DNA of 19,367 nucleotides, taken from NCBI GenBank assembly GCA_964429575.1, contig CAYSCX010000039.1, positions 1 through 19,367 of the forward strand, given 5' to 3'. The notes beneath the pieces are model-generated. The model was not told the DNA's origin, ran no database searches, and was given only the letters and a program-made list of their open reading frames with translations. Made by a program: the position numbers and the translations under genes. Positions 1-9,267 of the stretch are shown in pieces. The DNA comes from CAYSCX01 sp964429575. Lineage in GTDB: Bacteria; Desulfobacterota; Binatia; Binatales; Binataceae. Numbering within the stretch: the first letter of the stretch is position 1; every line of letters starts with the position of its first letter.

Positions 1-101
1 CGACGATGCTTGGCGGCCTCACCGGCGCCATCGCGTTCGTCACGACCGACCTGCCGAAAGTCCGGTCGCACGTCGCGTCGGCGGCCGCAGCCGACGGGTG
101 A
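1..101 (+). CDS. C-terminal end of an unidentified protein (partial, runs off left edge)
   Basis: An open frame (codons starting at base 3) enters from the left edge and stops at TGA 99-101. The visible tail is about 32 residues. It starts with a small-residue, hydrophobic stretch (LGGLTGAIAFVTTDLPKV) and ends in an alanine-rich segment. It lies on the same strand as the hopanoid genes that follow, so it may be the last gene of an upstream hopanoid cluster, but no family can be recognised from so little sequence. The frame could also be chance, since GC-rich DNA keeps frames open. Confidence 0.4.
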   Translation, partial: TMLGGLTGAIAFVTTDLPKVRSHVASAAAADG

Positions 102-176
102 TGGGGTGGCAGGCGCGGCGTCGGTGGCCCGGTGGACAACCTCACATGAACGAGCACCCTTAATCGCCTGGCAATC

Positions 177-205
177 TTGCCTTCACTGCCCGCGGTTCAT
201 ATACT
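177..205 (+). promoter_or_regulatory. Putative sigma70-type promoter for the hpnJ-hpnI-DMT operon
   Basis: TTGCCT at 177-182 matches the -35 consensus at 4 of 6 positions. TATACT at 200-205 matches the -10 consensus at 5 of 6, and the spacer is exactly 17 nt. The predicted transcription start, near 212, is 30-40 nt before the hpnJ start. The surrounding 102-242 segment shows no other clear signal. Confidence 0.5.
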
Positions 206-242
206 TGCCGACTAACCAAGCGGACAGGCGCACATATTTCCT

Positions 243-1694
243 ATGGATTACATGAAATCCCTCTTCCTAAACCCGCCTTCCTACGACGATTTCGACGGCG
301 GCGCGGGCTCCCGCTATCAGGCCACTCGCGAGGTCTGGTCGTTCTGGTACCCCACCTGGCTGGCCTACCCGGCCGGCATGATTCCGGGCGCCAGACTCCT
401 CGATGCGCCTCCTCACAACTACACCGTCCAGAAGACCGTCGATGAGGCGAAGAGCTACGACTTCGTGGTCGTACACACATCGACCCCGTCGTTGCATGCC
501 GACCTCCGCACCGCCGAGGCAATCAAGGCAGCCAACCCCGACTGCATCATCGCATTCGTCGGCGGCCATCCGACCGCGCGTCCCGACGAAGTCCTGAAGC
601 TCTCCGAGGCCGTCGATATTGCTGGGCGCAAGGAATTCGACCACTCAATGGTCGAGGTCGCGCAGGGCATCGACTGGGAAAAGATCAGCGGCATCAGCTA
701 TCGCAAGAACGGCGCAATCCATCACAATCCGGATCGCCCGGTGCTGAGCGACGAGGAACTCGACAAGCTGCCGTTCGTCAGCGACGTGTACGCTCAGAAC
801 CTCGACTATCTCAAATACAACAGTCCCTACTGCCAGTGGCCGTACGTCTCGCTATACACCGGACGCGGCTGCCCGGCGCGATGCACCTTCTGCCTGTGGC
901 CGCAGGTCACGCAGGGTCACCGCTATCGCGTGCGCAGCCCTGAAAACGTCCTCGAGGAAGTGCTCACGCTCAAGTCGAAGTTCCCGAAGATGCGGGAGCT
1001 CTTTTTCGACGACGATACGTTCACCGCCGACCCGGCGCGCGCCCGCAAGATAGCGCAGCTCCTGAAGCCGCTCGGCATCACCTGGTCAACCAACTCGCGC
1101 GCGAACGTCGATTACGAAACGCTCAAGATTCTAAAGGACGGCGGGCTCCGGCTGTTCGTGGCCGGCTACGAGAGCGGCAACGCGCAGATTCTCAAGAACA
1201 TCAAAAAGGGCGTGTCGATCGATCGCGCACGCCGCTTTACCCGCGACTGCCACGACGTCGGAATACTAATCCATGGCACCTTCATTCTCGGTCTGCCCGG
1301 CGAGACCAAGGAGACCATCAGCGAGTCGATTCGTTTCGCCCAGGAAATGGACTGCGAAACCGTGCAGGTCTCGCTCGCGTCACCGTACCCCGGAACCGAG
1401 CTCTATGAGTACGTGTCCAAGAACGGGTACCTGGCGGTTGACCCGCTGCTCGACGAAGCGGGCTACCAGAAGTGTACCGTCACGTATCCGGGCCTCAGCG
1501 GCGATGAGATTTACGCCGCGGTCGAGCGCTTCTACCGGAGCTTCTATTTGCGGCCACGATACATCTTCAAATCGATGCGCAAGATGCTCACTTCCACGGA
1601 TGAGTTCAAGCGCATGACCAAGGAAGGGGTGCAGTTCTTTTCGACGCTGCGCCAGCGCCGCCAGCAGTCGGCTCAGCAGGCTGCGACCGCCTGA
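243..1694 (+). CDS. hpnJ: Hopanoid biosynthesis radical SAM protein HpnJ
   Basis: A B12-binding-domain radical SAM enzyme of 483 residues. Family knowledge: HpnJ converts bacteriohopanetetrol (BHT) glucosamine to BHT cyclitol ether, after HpnI adds GlcNAc and HpnK deacetylates it. What is visible: the N-terminal block typical of HpnJ (LFLNPPSYDDFDGGAGSRYQ, residues 7-26); a Rossmann-like cobalamin-binding-type region to about residue 160; the [4Fe-4S] cluster motif C210-x3-C214-x2-C217 (GRGCPARCTFC); and a radical SAM barrel to about residue 420, including GTFILGLPGET. ATG 243 is used here, but ATG 252 (MKSLFLNPPS) matches the usual family start better, and neither has a clear Shine-Dalgarno sequence. 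It is the first gene of the operon after the 177-205 promoter, with hpnI following. Confidence 0.92.
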   Translation: MDYMKSLFLNPPSYDDFDGGAGSRYQATREVWSFWYPTWLAYPAGMIPGARLLDAPPHNYTVQKTVDEAKSYDFVVVHTSTPSLHADLRTAEAIKAANPDCIIAFVGGHPTARPDEVLKLSEAVDIAGRKEFDHSMVEVAQGIDWEKISGISYRKNGAIHHNPDRPVLSDEELDKLPFVSDVYAQNLDYLKYNSPYCQWPYVSLYTGRGCPARCTFCLWPQVTQGHRYRVRSPENVLEEVLTLKSKFPKMRELFFDDDTFTADPARARKIAQLLKPLGITWSTNSRANVDYETLKILKDGGLRLFVAGYESGNAQILKNIKKGVSIDRARRFTRDCHDVGILIHGTFILGLPGETKETISESIRFAQEMDCETVQVSLASPYPGTELYEYVSKNGYLAVDPLLDEAGYQKCTVTYPGLSGDEIYAAVERFYRSFYLRPRYIFKSMRKMLTSTDEFKRMTKEGVQFFSTLRQRRQQSAQQAATA

Positions 1695-1774
1695 GCGGCG
1701 AGCGCGGTCACCGCCCGGCTTCGACGCGGGCGCACCGCGCGGAATTGTCGCTATCGCACTCCGCTCGACACCCG

Positions 1775-2932
1775 ATGATCGCGTTGGTTTGGCTCTCAGC
1801 GACGAGCGTTGCTTTCTCGCTCGCGTACTATTTGGTCGCGACCATCGTGTCGCTGCGCTTCGCGCGCCGCGCAGCCGCGCCCGTACCGCCGCTCCCCAAG
1901 ATCCCGCCGAAAATCGCCGTGCTTAAACCGCTCCATGGCCGCAGCGATAGCCTCGGCCAGAACCTCGTGAGTTATCTCGAAACGGACTATTCGCGAACCG
2001 AGTTCATCTTCGGTGTCGAGTCGTACGACGATCCCGCTGCCGAAGTCCCGGTCGCGCTGAGGCCTCCCTACCAGTTCGCGAACATCCTGATGGTGGTCGG
2101 CGAGGAACCCGGTTGCGCGAACCACAAGGTCGCGAAGGTGATTCGGATGGTCGAGCGTTCGGAGAAGGCTGAGATATTCGTGCTCAGCGATGCTGACGTG
2201 CGCGTGGAGCGCGGCCACTTGCGCCGCGTCGTCGCCGAGCTGATCGCGGACGACCACTTGGGCATCGTGACCTGCATTTATCGCGCGCTGCCGGCAGGCG
2301 GGCTCGCCTCGCACCTTGAAGCGCTCTTCATCAACACCGATTTCGTTCCCATGGTCCTTACCTCTGAAGCGATCGAGCCGCTGCGCCATGCGATGGGCGC
2401 AACCATCGCCATCAAGCGCGAAGTGCTCGAGGCGATCGGCGGCTTCCGCGCCGTCAAGGATGTGTTGGCCGACGACTTCTACATCGGCCGCATGGCGGTT
2501 GAACGCGGCTTCAACATCCGCATCTCCTCATCGGTCGTCACCGATATGTGCGAAGAGCGCACGCTGAGCGATTTCTGGAACCACCAGCTCAGGTGGTCGC
2601 GCACCTATCGCAACGTGCGGCCCATCAGCCTTGCAACCATCTTCATCCACGGGCCGTTCTGGGCGCTGGTGCTGATGCTCACCACCGGCGCGAGTGCGGC
2701 ATCGGTGACCGCGCTGATCGCGATCCTCGCGGCGCGGCTCACGATGTCTGCGATTCTGCTCGCGCGCGTGCTCGGCCTCTCCAGGCTGCTACGCGACGTG
2801 TGGCTGGTGCCGCTCAAAGATCTTCTGATGACCGGAATCTGGTTCGCGAGCCTGTGGAGCAACAAAGTGCAGTGGGCCGGACGCCGGTTCGAAGTCCTGC
2901 GCGGCGGCGGCATGCGCGAGGTGAGCAGCTGA
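1775..2932 (+). CDS. hpnI: Hopanoid biosynthesis glycosyltransferase HpnI
   Basis: Membrane GT2/ceramide-glucosyltransferase-like enzyme of 385 residues. Family knowledge: HpnI transfers N-acetylglucosamine to bacteriohopanetetrol. What is visible: an N-terminal membrane helix (about residues 2-26); the substrate loop KPLHG (51-55); the metal/nucleotide-binding motif SDADV (138-142); the catalytic-base region ADDFYIG (232-238); the acceptor motif QLRW (271-274); and two or three hydrophobic C-terminal segments (about 283-335 and 345-362). I chose ATG 1775 because the membrane helix begins there. An in-frame TTG at 1745 would add ten polar residues and has no better ribosome site. The stop codon overlaps the start of the next gene, so the two are probably translationally coupled. 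Confidence 0.9.
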   Translation: MIALVWLSATSVAFSLAYYLVATIVSLRFARRAAAPVPPLPKIPPKIAVLKPLHGRSDSLGQNLVSYLETDYSRTEFIFGVESYDDPAAEVPVALRPPYQFANILMVVGEEPGCANHKVAKVIRMVERSEKAEIFVLSDADVRVERGHLRRVVAELIADDHLGIVTCIYRALPAGGLASHLEALFINTDFVPMVLTSEAIEPLRHAMGATIAIKREVLEAIGGFRAVKDVLADDFYIGRMAVERGFNIRISSSVVTDMCEERTLSDFWNHQLRWSRTYRNVRPISLATIFIHGPFWALVLMLTTGASAASVTALIAILAARLTMSAILLARVLGLSRLLRDVWLVPLKDLLMTGIWFASLWSNKVQWAGRRFEVLRGGGMREVSS

Positions 2933-3819
2933 TGGCGCTCTACCTCGCAATCGCGGTCGCCGCGAGCGCTTTGATGGCGTTTGGGCTGCTCATGATGAAG
3001 AGCCGTGCCGCATCGCTGCCCGAGGCGCGGGGCCGCGAGATAGTCCGCGCCGTGCTCACCTGGCTTCGCGATCCGATGTGGACCGGCGGACTCGGCGTAC
3101 AGACCGCCGGCTTCGCGCTTTACCTCGTCGCGGTTGCCAACGTGCCGATCTCGATGATCGCGGTCATGATGCAAGGCGGCATCGCGCTTTTCGTGGTTCT
3201 CTCAGTCTTGCTCATGGGCGAGCGGGCGAATCGCCGCGAGTGGACGGGCATTGTAGCGATCGGCGGCGGAATGTTGATGCTCTCACTTTCACTCGGCGCG
3301 GGCACTCCCAGCGGACGCCTCGACGTTCCCGCGCTGGTGTTGCTTTCGGTACTTGGGGCACTAGCGGCGGTGGCGCCGAACTTCATTGCCGGGGTGCGCA
3401 ATCATGGTGCTGCCGGTGCGGTCGCCGCGGGCGTGCTATTCGGATTTGGCGGCGTTTACACCAAGGCTATGGCCGATGTGTTCCTTGCGGATCCCGGCGC
3501 GTCAGTCGCGTTGCGCGTAGCAGCAAACCCGTACGTTTATCTGATGGCGGGCGCGAATATCGCCGGGATCGTCGTGCAGCAGAATGCGTTTCATTCAGCG
3601 CGCGGGATCATCGTGATGCCGATCGCTTCGGCGCTCTCGAACCTGGTCCCGATCGCAGGCGGGTTGGCCGCGTTCGGCGAGCATTTGCCGGGCGACCCTG
3701 TCGCGGCGGCGATGCGCATCGGCGCATTCGCGCTGACGGTCGTCGCAGGCGGGTTGCTCGCGACGGCCGAGATGGCGCCCGCCGTTAGATTCACGGAAGC
3801 TGCTTCAGGCAGTTCTTGA
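2932..3819 (+). CDS. DMT/EamA-type membrane transporter, coupled to hpnI
   Basis: A 295-residue integral membrane protein made almost wholly of hydrophobic helices (about 9-10), with the two-repeat look of the drug/metabolite transporter superfamily. The first half has the conserved-type segment ANVPISMIAVMMQGGIALFVVL followed by GERANRREWTGI. The second half has a matching glycine-rich region. ATG 2932 overlaps the hpnI TGA (TGATG), and GAGGTGAG at 2918-2925 inside hpnI is its likely Shine-Dalgarno sequence, so it is translated with hpnI. The frame remains open for 128 codons upstream of this ATG, but that stretch is hpnI in another frame. The substrate is unknown; a role in moving hopanoid lipids or head-group precursors is inferred only from position. 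Its last 29 nt overlap the convergent peroxiredoxin gene. Confidence 0.8.
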   Translation: MALYLAIAVAASALMAFGLLMMKSRAASLPEARGREIVRAVLTWLRDPMWTGGLGVQTAGFALYLVAVANVPISMIAVMMQGGIALFVVLSVLLMGERANRREWTGIVAIGGGMLMLSLSLGAGTPSGRLDVPALVLLSVLGALAAVAPNFIAGVRNHGAAGAVAAGVLFGFGGVYTKAMADVFLADPGASVALRVAANPYVYLMAGANIAGIVVQQNAFHSARGIIVMPIASALSNLVPIAGGLAAFGEHLPGDPVAAAMRIGAFALTVVAGGLLATAEMAPAVRFTEAASGSS

Positions 3820-4255
3820 TCTCCTCGAAGTCGGGAACCTTGCCCTGTTCCGAAACGTAGGAGTAACGAATCGTGCCGTCGCGATCGATTACATACGCCG
3901 ACCGCTTGCACACGCCCTTGAAGCCGAGCAACTGTTCGTAGAGGCAATCGAACGCCCGCGAAACCTCCCGGTTGTAGTCGCTCAGAAGCGGAAACTGGTA
4001 GCTCTGCTCCTTCGCCCACGCATCGAGCGCGAACGGACTGTCAGTCGAAAAACCGAACACCTTGCAGTCGAGCTTCTCGAACTCTGCCAGTGTGTCACGC
4101 ACCTGGCACAATTCCTTCGTTCAAGTTCCGGTGAACGCGAGCGGTACGAACAGCAGCAGCACTTTGCTCCCCTTGAGCGCGGAGAGTTTCACGTCCTGCA
4201 TCTTGTTCGACTTCACCGCGAAATCGGGTGCCGGAATTCCTACTTGCAGCGCCAT
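3791..4255 (-). CDS. Selenocysteine-containing peroxiredoxin (AhpE/Prx type), in-frame UGA at residue 45
   Basis: A thiol/selenol peroxidase that would reduce hydroperoxides in the cytoplasm. Translation from ATG 4255 to TGA 3791 gives 154 residues, about AhpE length, if the single internal TGA (4121-4123) is read as selenocysteine. The UGA falls exactly on the peroxidatic position of the PxxxTxxC motif: P38-LAF-T42-GT-U45. Other family marks are present on both sides of it: PAPDF (8-12), PLAFTG (38-43), TKELC (46-50), FPLLSD (88-93) and the active-site Arg R118 in KRSAYVID. Cys50, Cys64, Cys104, Cys116 and Cys149 are possible resolving thiols. The start is fixed by a strong AAGGAG (4264-4269), 8 nt before the ATG. 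Without recoding, only a fragment from TTG 4111 lacking the catalytic residue would be called. It lies 33 nt after the SMP-30-like gene, probably in one transcript. Confidence 0.9.
4085..4108 (-). promoter_or_regulatory. Putative bacterial SECIS element inside the peroxiredoxin gene
   Basis: On the - strand, 12 nt after the UGA (4121-4123), TGCCAG (4108-4103) pairs perfectly with CTGGCA (4090-4085). GTG (4102-4100) pairs with CAC (4094-4092), leaving one bulged A (4091) and the five-base loop CGTGA (4099-4095). The apical loop lies 21 nt after the UGA and has G as its second base. This agrees with what is known of bacterial SECIS hairpins: immediately downstream, within the coding region, with a guanosine early in the loop recognised by SelB. 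The fold was made by eye. Confidence 0.7.
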
Positions 4256-4263
4256 GTCGCATT

Positions 4264-4269
4264 CTCCTT
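4264..4269 (-). promoter_or_regulatory. Ribosome binding site fixing the peroxiredoxin start
   Basis: AAGGAG on the - strand lies 8 nt before ATG 4255. It is the strongest evidence that translation begins upstream of the in-frame UGA rather than at the weak TTG 4111 downstream of it. Confidence 0.85.
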
Positions 4270-4288
4270 CTCGGTGTACTTGGATTCG

Positions 4289-5134
4289 CTAAAAGCGCGC
4301 CTTCGACACGGGCAGACCCGGCACATCGGAGCGCATCCTGAAGATCGTTCCCTTGCGATCGGCGACCTCCAAATTGTCCGCCGTCACAATGTACAGATCC
4401 ATCTTGTCCGCGCCGCCGAACACCACGCTCGTCACCATCTTGGCCGGAATCTTGATTTGCTGCTTCACGGTGCCGTCGCTCTTGAAGCGCACAACCTCGC
4501 CCGCACGCACCGCCGCGACCCACACGCCACCCTCGGCGTCCACCGTGAGACCGTCGGGCCAGCCGGCTGGCATCTTCGCGAAGATGCGCCGGTCCTTCAC
4601 CGAGCGATCGGGCTGCACATCGTACGCCCACACCGCGCCGGTGGTTGAATCGCTGTGATATAGCAGTTTTCGATCGGGGCTTAGCCCAAGCCCGTTGGTC
4701 ACCTCGATTCCGTCCCAAAGCTTCGTAGCGCGACCGGGTGGATCGACGCGAAACAAGCTCCCGGGAATCGTCTTGTTGTTGCTGAGCGGATCGAAGTTGA
4801 GCGAGCCAGTGTACACGCTACCCGCATCGTCGGTAGTGAGATCGTTGAGACCCATCAGCGGCTTGCCTTCCCACTCGACAAACAGGTCGCGGCTTTTGCC
4901 GGTCGATTCGTCAAACAGGATCAGTCCGCGACCGGTCATCACGATGCCGCCGCCGTGATTGAACATCATGCCGCCGACACCGCGCCGGCCCGGGACGACG
5001 GTGGCGATAATTCCGTCGGGGTTGCGGCGATACACGCCGCCATTTGGAATGTCGCTGAAGTAGAGCCGGTTCTGCTCATCGACGCGCGGCGCTTCAAGTA
5101 GTCCGTAGCCATACGCGAGCGTTTCGAGCTGCAT
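4289..5134 (-). CDS. SMP-30/gluconolactonase/LRE family protein
   Basis: A six-bladed beta-propeller hydrolase of 281 residues. Family knowledge: these enzymes hydrolyse lactones at a single divalent metal. What is visible: the metal-ligand pattern of the family, E14 in LLEAPRVDEQ, N97 in GLNDLTTDDAGSVYTG, N147 in TNGLGLSPDRKLLYHSDS and D194 in PDGLTVDAEGGVWVA, with repeated blade strands between them. There is no signal peptide. The start is supported by AGGAGG (+ strand CCTCCT at 5144-5149), 9 nt upstream. The selenoprotein peroxiredoxin begins 33 nt after its stop, so the two are probably co-transcribed. The real substrate (sugar lactone, aromatic lactone or other) cannot be told from sequence. 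Confidence 0.85.
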   Translation of the reverse strand: MQLETLAYGYGLLEAPRVDEQNRLYFSDIPNGGVYRRNPDGIIATVVPGRRGVGGMMFNHGGGIVMTGRGLILFDESTGKSRDLFVEWEGKPLMGLNDLTTDDAGSVYTGSLNFDPLSNNKTIPGSLFRVDPPGRATKLWDGIEVTNGLGLSPDRKLLYHSDSTTGAVWAYDVQPDRSVKDRRIFAKMPAGWPDGLTVDAEGGVWVAAVRAGEVVRFKSDGTVKQQIKIPAKMVTSVVFGGADKMDLYIVTADNLEVADRKGTIFRMRSDVPGLPVSKARF

Positions 5135-5489
5135 CTAGGGAGGCCTCCTGCTGCGCGGTACTACCACGACCCGAGGGGCCCCGGCGAGAGGGCGCGAGAG
5201 CGTGGACGGAAGGCGTCGGAAAATGAGCTGGAAGTGCGGAATCCGCGGTCAAATGCGCGTGAGGCAGCCCCAAATGAAGCCGAAAATGGCCTTACCGTGC
5301 ACACCCAAGATCTCGCTAAAAGAGGTGTTTTCGCTTGTAAAATCAGGGATTTAAGATGAAACGCGGGGTAGGTTCGTTCCGCAAAATTTATTTTTTGTCC
5401 CGCTTCTCTCCCGGCGCGCGGAGGGCGCACCCAGATTATACGCGAGGCGGGAGGAGGGAGAAATCGAGAGAGGGTTGAACTCGCGCGGG
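5135..5489. other. 355-nt intergenic region between clpB and the SMP-30-like gene
   Basis: This segment lies downstream of clpB and upstream of the SMP-30/peroxiredoxin pair. It is more AT-rich around 5320-5400 than its neighbours, so it probably contains the promoter of the pair. A TATAAT hexamer is present on the - strand (5440-5435) but has no convincing -35 partner. I see no recognisable riboswitch, RNA gene or repeat. Short open frames across it show no family resemblance. Confidence 0.5.
5413..5431 (-). terminator. Possible clpB terminator hairpin (weak)
   Basis: On the - strand, GGTGCGC and GCGCGCC form a 7-bp stem with one G-T wobble around the loop CCTCC, about 60 nt after the clpB stop. 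No uridine run follows directly, so this could be a Rho-type end or simply GC-rich chance pairing. Confidence 0.25.
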
Positions 5490-8099
<2,610 letters not shown>

Positions 8100-8185
8100 C
8101 AGCTTTGGAAATTCCTCTCGCAGAACCTAACCACTGTTGGAATTCCAGCAACCGCTCCCGTTCTCTCCCTTTTCTGTCTGTGTAG

Positions 8186-8204
8186 GGGCGCACTGCGTGC
8201 GCCC
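8186..8204. repeat. Palindromic stem-loop between the PhyH gene and clpB (REP-like or terminator)
   Basis: GGGCGCA (8186-8192) and TGCGCCC (8198-8204) form a perfect 7-bp stem around CTGCG. On the + strand it is followed by GTCTTTTCT, like an intrinsic terminator, yet no + strand gene ends here. On the - strand, where the genes lie, there is no U-run. A dispersed palindromic repeat is therefore as likely as a terminator. Confidence 0.45.
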
Positions 8205-8258
8205 GTCTTTTCTCATGCGCCCGACGCGCCCAACGGGAGAATTCGCTCGACCTCGCGC

Positions 8259-9062
8259 TCACTTTTCATCATCGGGAGTCGCGGCTCGCGACCGATAGAT
8301 CTGCTGCCCGAGCATCATGCGAGGCCCTGCGCTGCAATTGGGCGCAGCCGCATGCAACGTTCCAAGATCCATCAGCACGACATCGCCCGGCCCGCCGGTG
8401 ATCTCAACGACCCGCACACGTCCCCCGCGGATCACGTCGCCGTCCTTCATAAACCGCTGCACGCGATCGACTGTGCCATCGGACGAGCACAACGCCTTGA
8501 ACCACGGATATTCGCGCACCAGTGCATCGCGAACGTCCGCCGACCGCCGCTTGACCGCTGCTCCGTTGCGCGCGACCAGCTCCTGCACCATTCGATGCGA
8601 GCCCGCGACCGCGGCGGTGCCGCCTCCCCCGGGCTCCACCGCGGTAAGGAAAGCGAACACGCGAACGCCGCGCACCGCGTCCCCAGCCTCCCGCGCCGGC
8701 AGGTCGAGATGCCAGGTGTTGTGAGGCACGTTCCATCGGCCTTCACCGCCCGGAAACGTCACCAGCACGCCCGACCAATAATCAGGCCGCTGCCAGCCGC
8801 CTTGTCCGATCAAATCGTCCAGCGCCTCGCACACCGCGGAACTGCCCATTGGCGCGAACGCGCCCGAGCGCACCAGCTCCTGGAACCCCGACGGCCTCTC
8901 CACCCTCCAAGTCTCCGAGCCGTCGGGCCGAATCCCGTAGCGCTTCTCAAGGTCGCGCCAGACGCTTTTGCGCATGAGCTCCGCGTCGCGCACCGGAATT
9001 GCTCCTGCAAGACGCACGAGACCGCTCTCGGCGAACTCGCGATGTTGGTTCGCGGTCAGCAT
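8259..9062 (-). CDS. Phytanoyl-CoA dioxygenase (PhyH) family oxygenase
   Basis: A non-haem Fe(II)/2-oxoglutarate-dependent oxygenase of 267 residues, of a family that hydroxylates lipids, amino acids and natural products. What is visible: the iron-binding facial triad H118-x-D120 (NTWHLDLP) and the distal H237 (LGTLHAAAPN), with R248 (GPRMM) placed to bind 2-oxoglutarate. A jelly-roll-like core with EPGGGGTAAVAGSHR (143-157) is typical of PhyH proteins. There is no signal peptide. Only a weak GGAA precedes ATG 9062. The gene is 159 nt upstream of clpB on the same strand and divergent from the cox-like operon. The substrate cannot be predicted. Given the nearby hopanoid genes, a lipid is conceivable but not supported. 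Confidence 0.82.
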   Translation of the reverse strand: MLTANQHREFAESGLVRLAGAIPVRDAELMRKSVWRDLEKRYGIRPDGSETWRVERPSGFQELVRSGAFAPMGSSAVCEALDDLIGQGGWQRPDYWSGVLVTFPGGEGRWNVPHNTWHLDLPAREAGDAVRGVRVFAFLTAVEPGGGGTAAVAGSHRMVQELVARNGAAVKRRSADVRDALVREYPWFKALCSSDGTVDRVQRFMKDGDVIRGGRVRVVEITGGPGDVVLMDLGTLHAAAPNCSAGPRMMLGQQIYRSRAATPDDEK

Positions 9063-9253
9063 CTTGGTTTCCGGCGCCTCGTGCTAACCATGATCACCGC
9101 CTCCGCCCGAGCGGGCAACCGCCCGCGACCCAGAGCGATGCGTCCCCACTGATTTTAATGCGCTGCGTGAACCGGCCCGGCGGATCGCTCCGCCGCCTGG
9201 CTTCCCATTAGCCGCGACAACCATTATTTGGTAAGAAAATTCTTGAGTTACGC

Positions 9254-9258
9254 AGGAG
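9254..9258 (+). promoter_or_regulatory. Ribosome binding site of the coxS-like gene, after a short inverted repeat
   Basis: AGGAG lies 9 nt before ATG 9268. About 15 nt upstream, the AT-rich inverted repeat AAGAA-AA-TTCTT (in the segment near 9232-9244) is a possible operator. I see no clean -35/-10 pair in 9063-9267. Confidence 0.6.
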
Positions 9259-9267
9259 TCTCTCCAC

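Noticed and set aside
2548..2931. Upstream extension of the DMT transporter frame by 128 codons
   Set aside because: This stretch is hpnI in another frame. Its Arg/His-rich translation is unlike a membrane protein, and a good ribosome site precedes ATG 2932.
4111..4255. Frameshift or pseudogene explanation for the broken peroxiredoxin
   Set aside because: The frame is the same on both sides of the UGA with no indel, all other conserved residues are intact, and the stop is exactly at the catalytic position with a hairpin behind it. Recoding is the better explanation, though a nonsense mutation cannot be excluded by sequence alone.
4095..4718. Long open - strand frame that overlaps the 5' part of the peroxiredoxin gene and the end of the SMP-30-like gene
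   Set aside because: It is out of frame with both well-supported proteins and its translation is Arg/Gly-rich without family features, so it is a shadow.
5161..5430. An 89-codon - strand frame in the clpB downstream gap
   Set aside because: No family resemblance, no ribosome site and biased composition; it is better left as intergenic.
5435..5440. TATAAT hexamer on the - strand after clpB, as a promoter for the SMP-30/peroxiredoxin pair
   Set aside because: There is no acceptable -35 at 16-18 nt and it would leave a leader of about 300 nt, so I did not list it as a promoter.
8100..8258. Heat-shock control (CIRCE or sigma32) of clpB
   Set aside because: I looked for the CIRCE inverted repeat and for CTTGAA/CCCCAT-type boxes and found neither.
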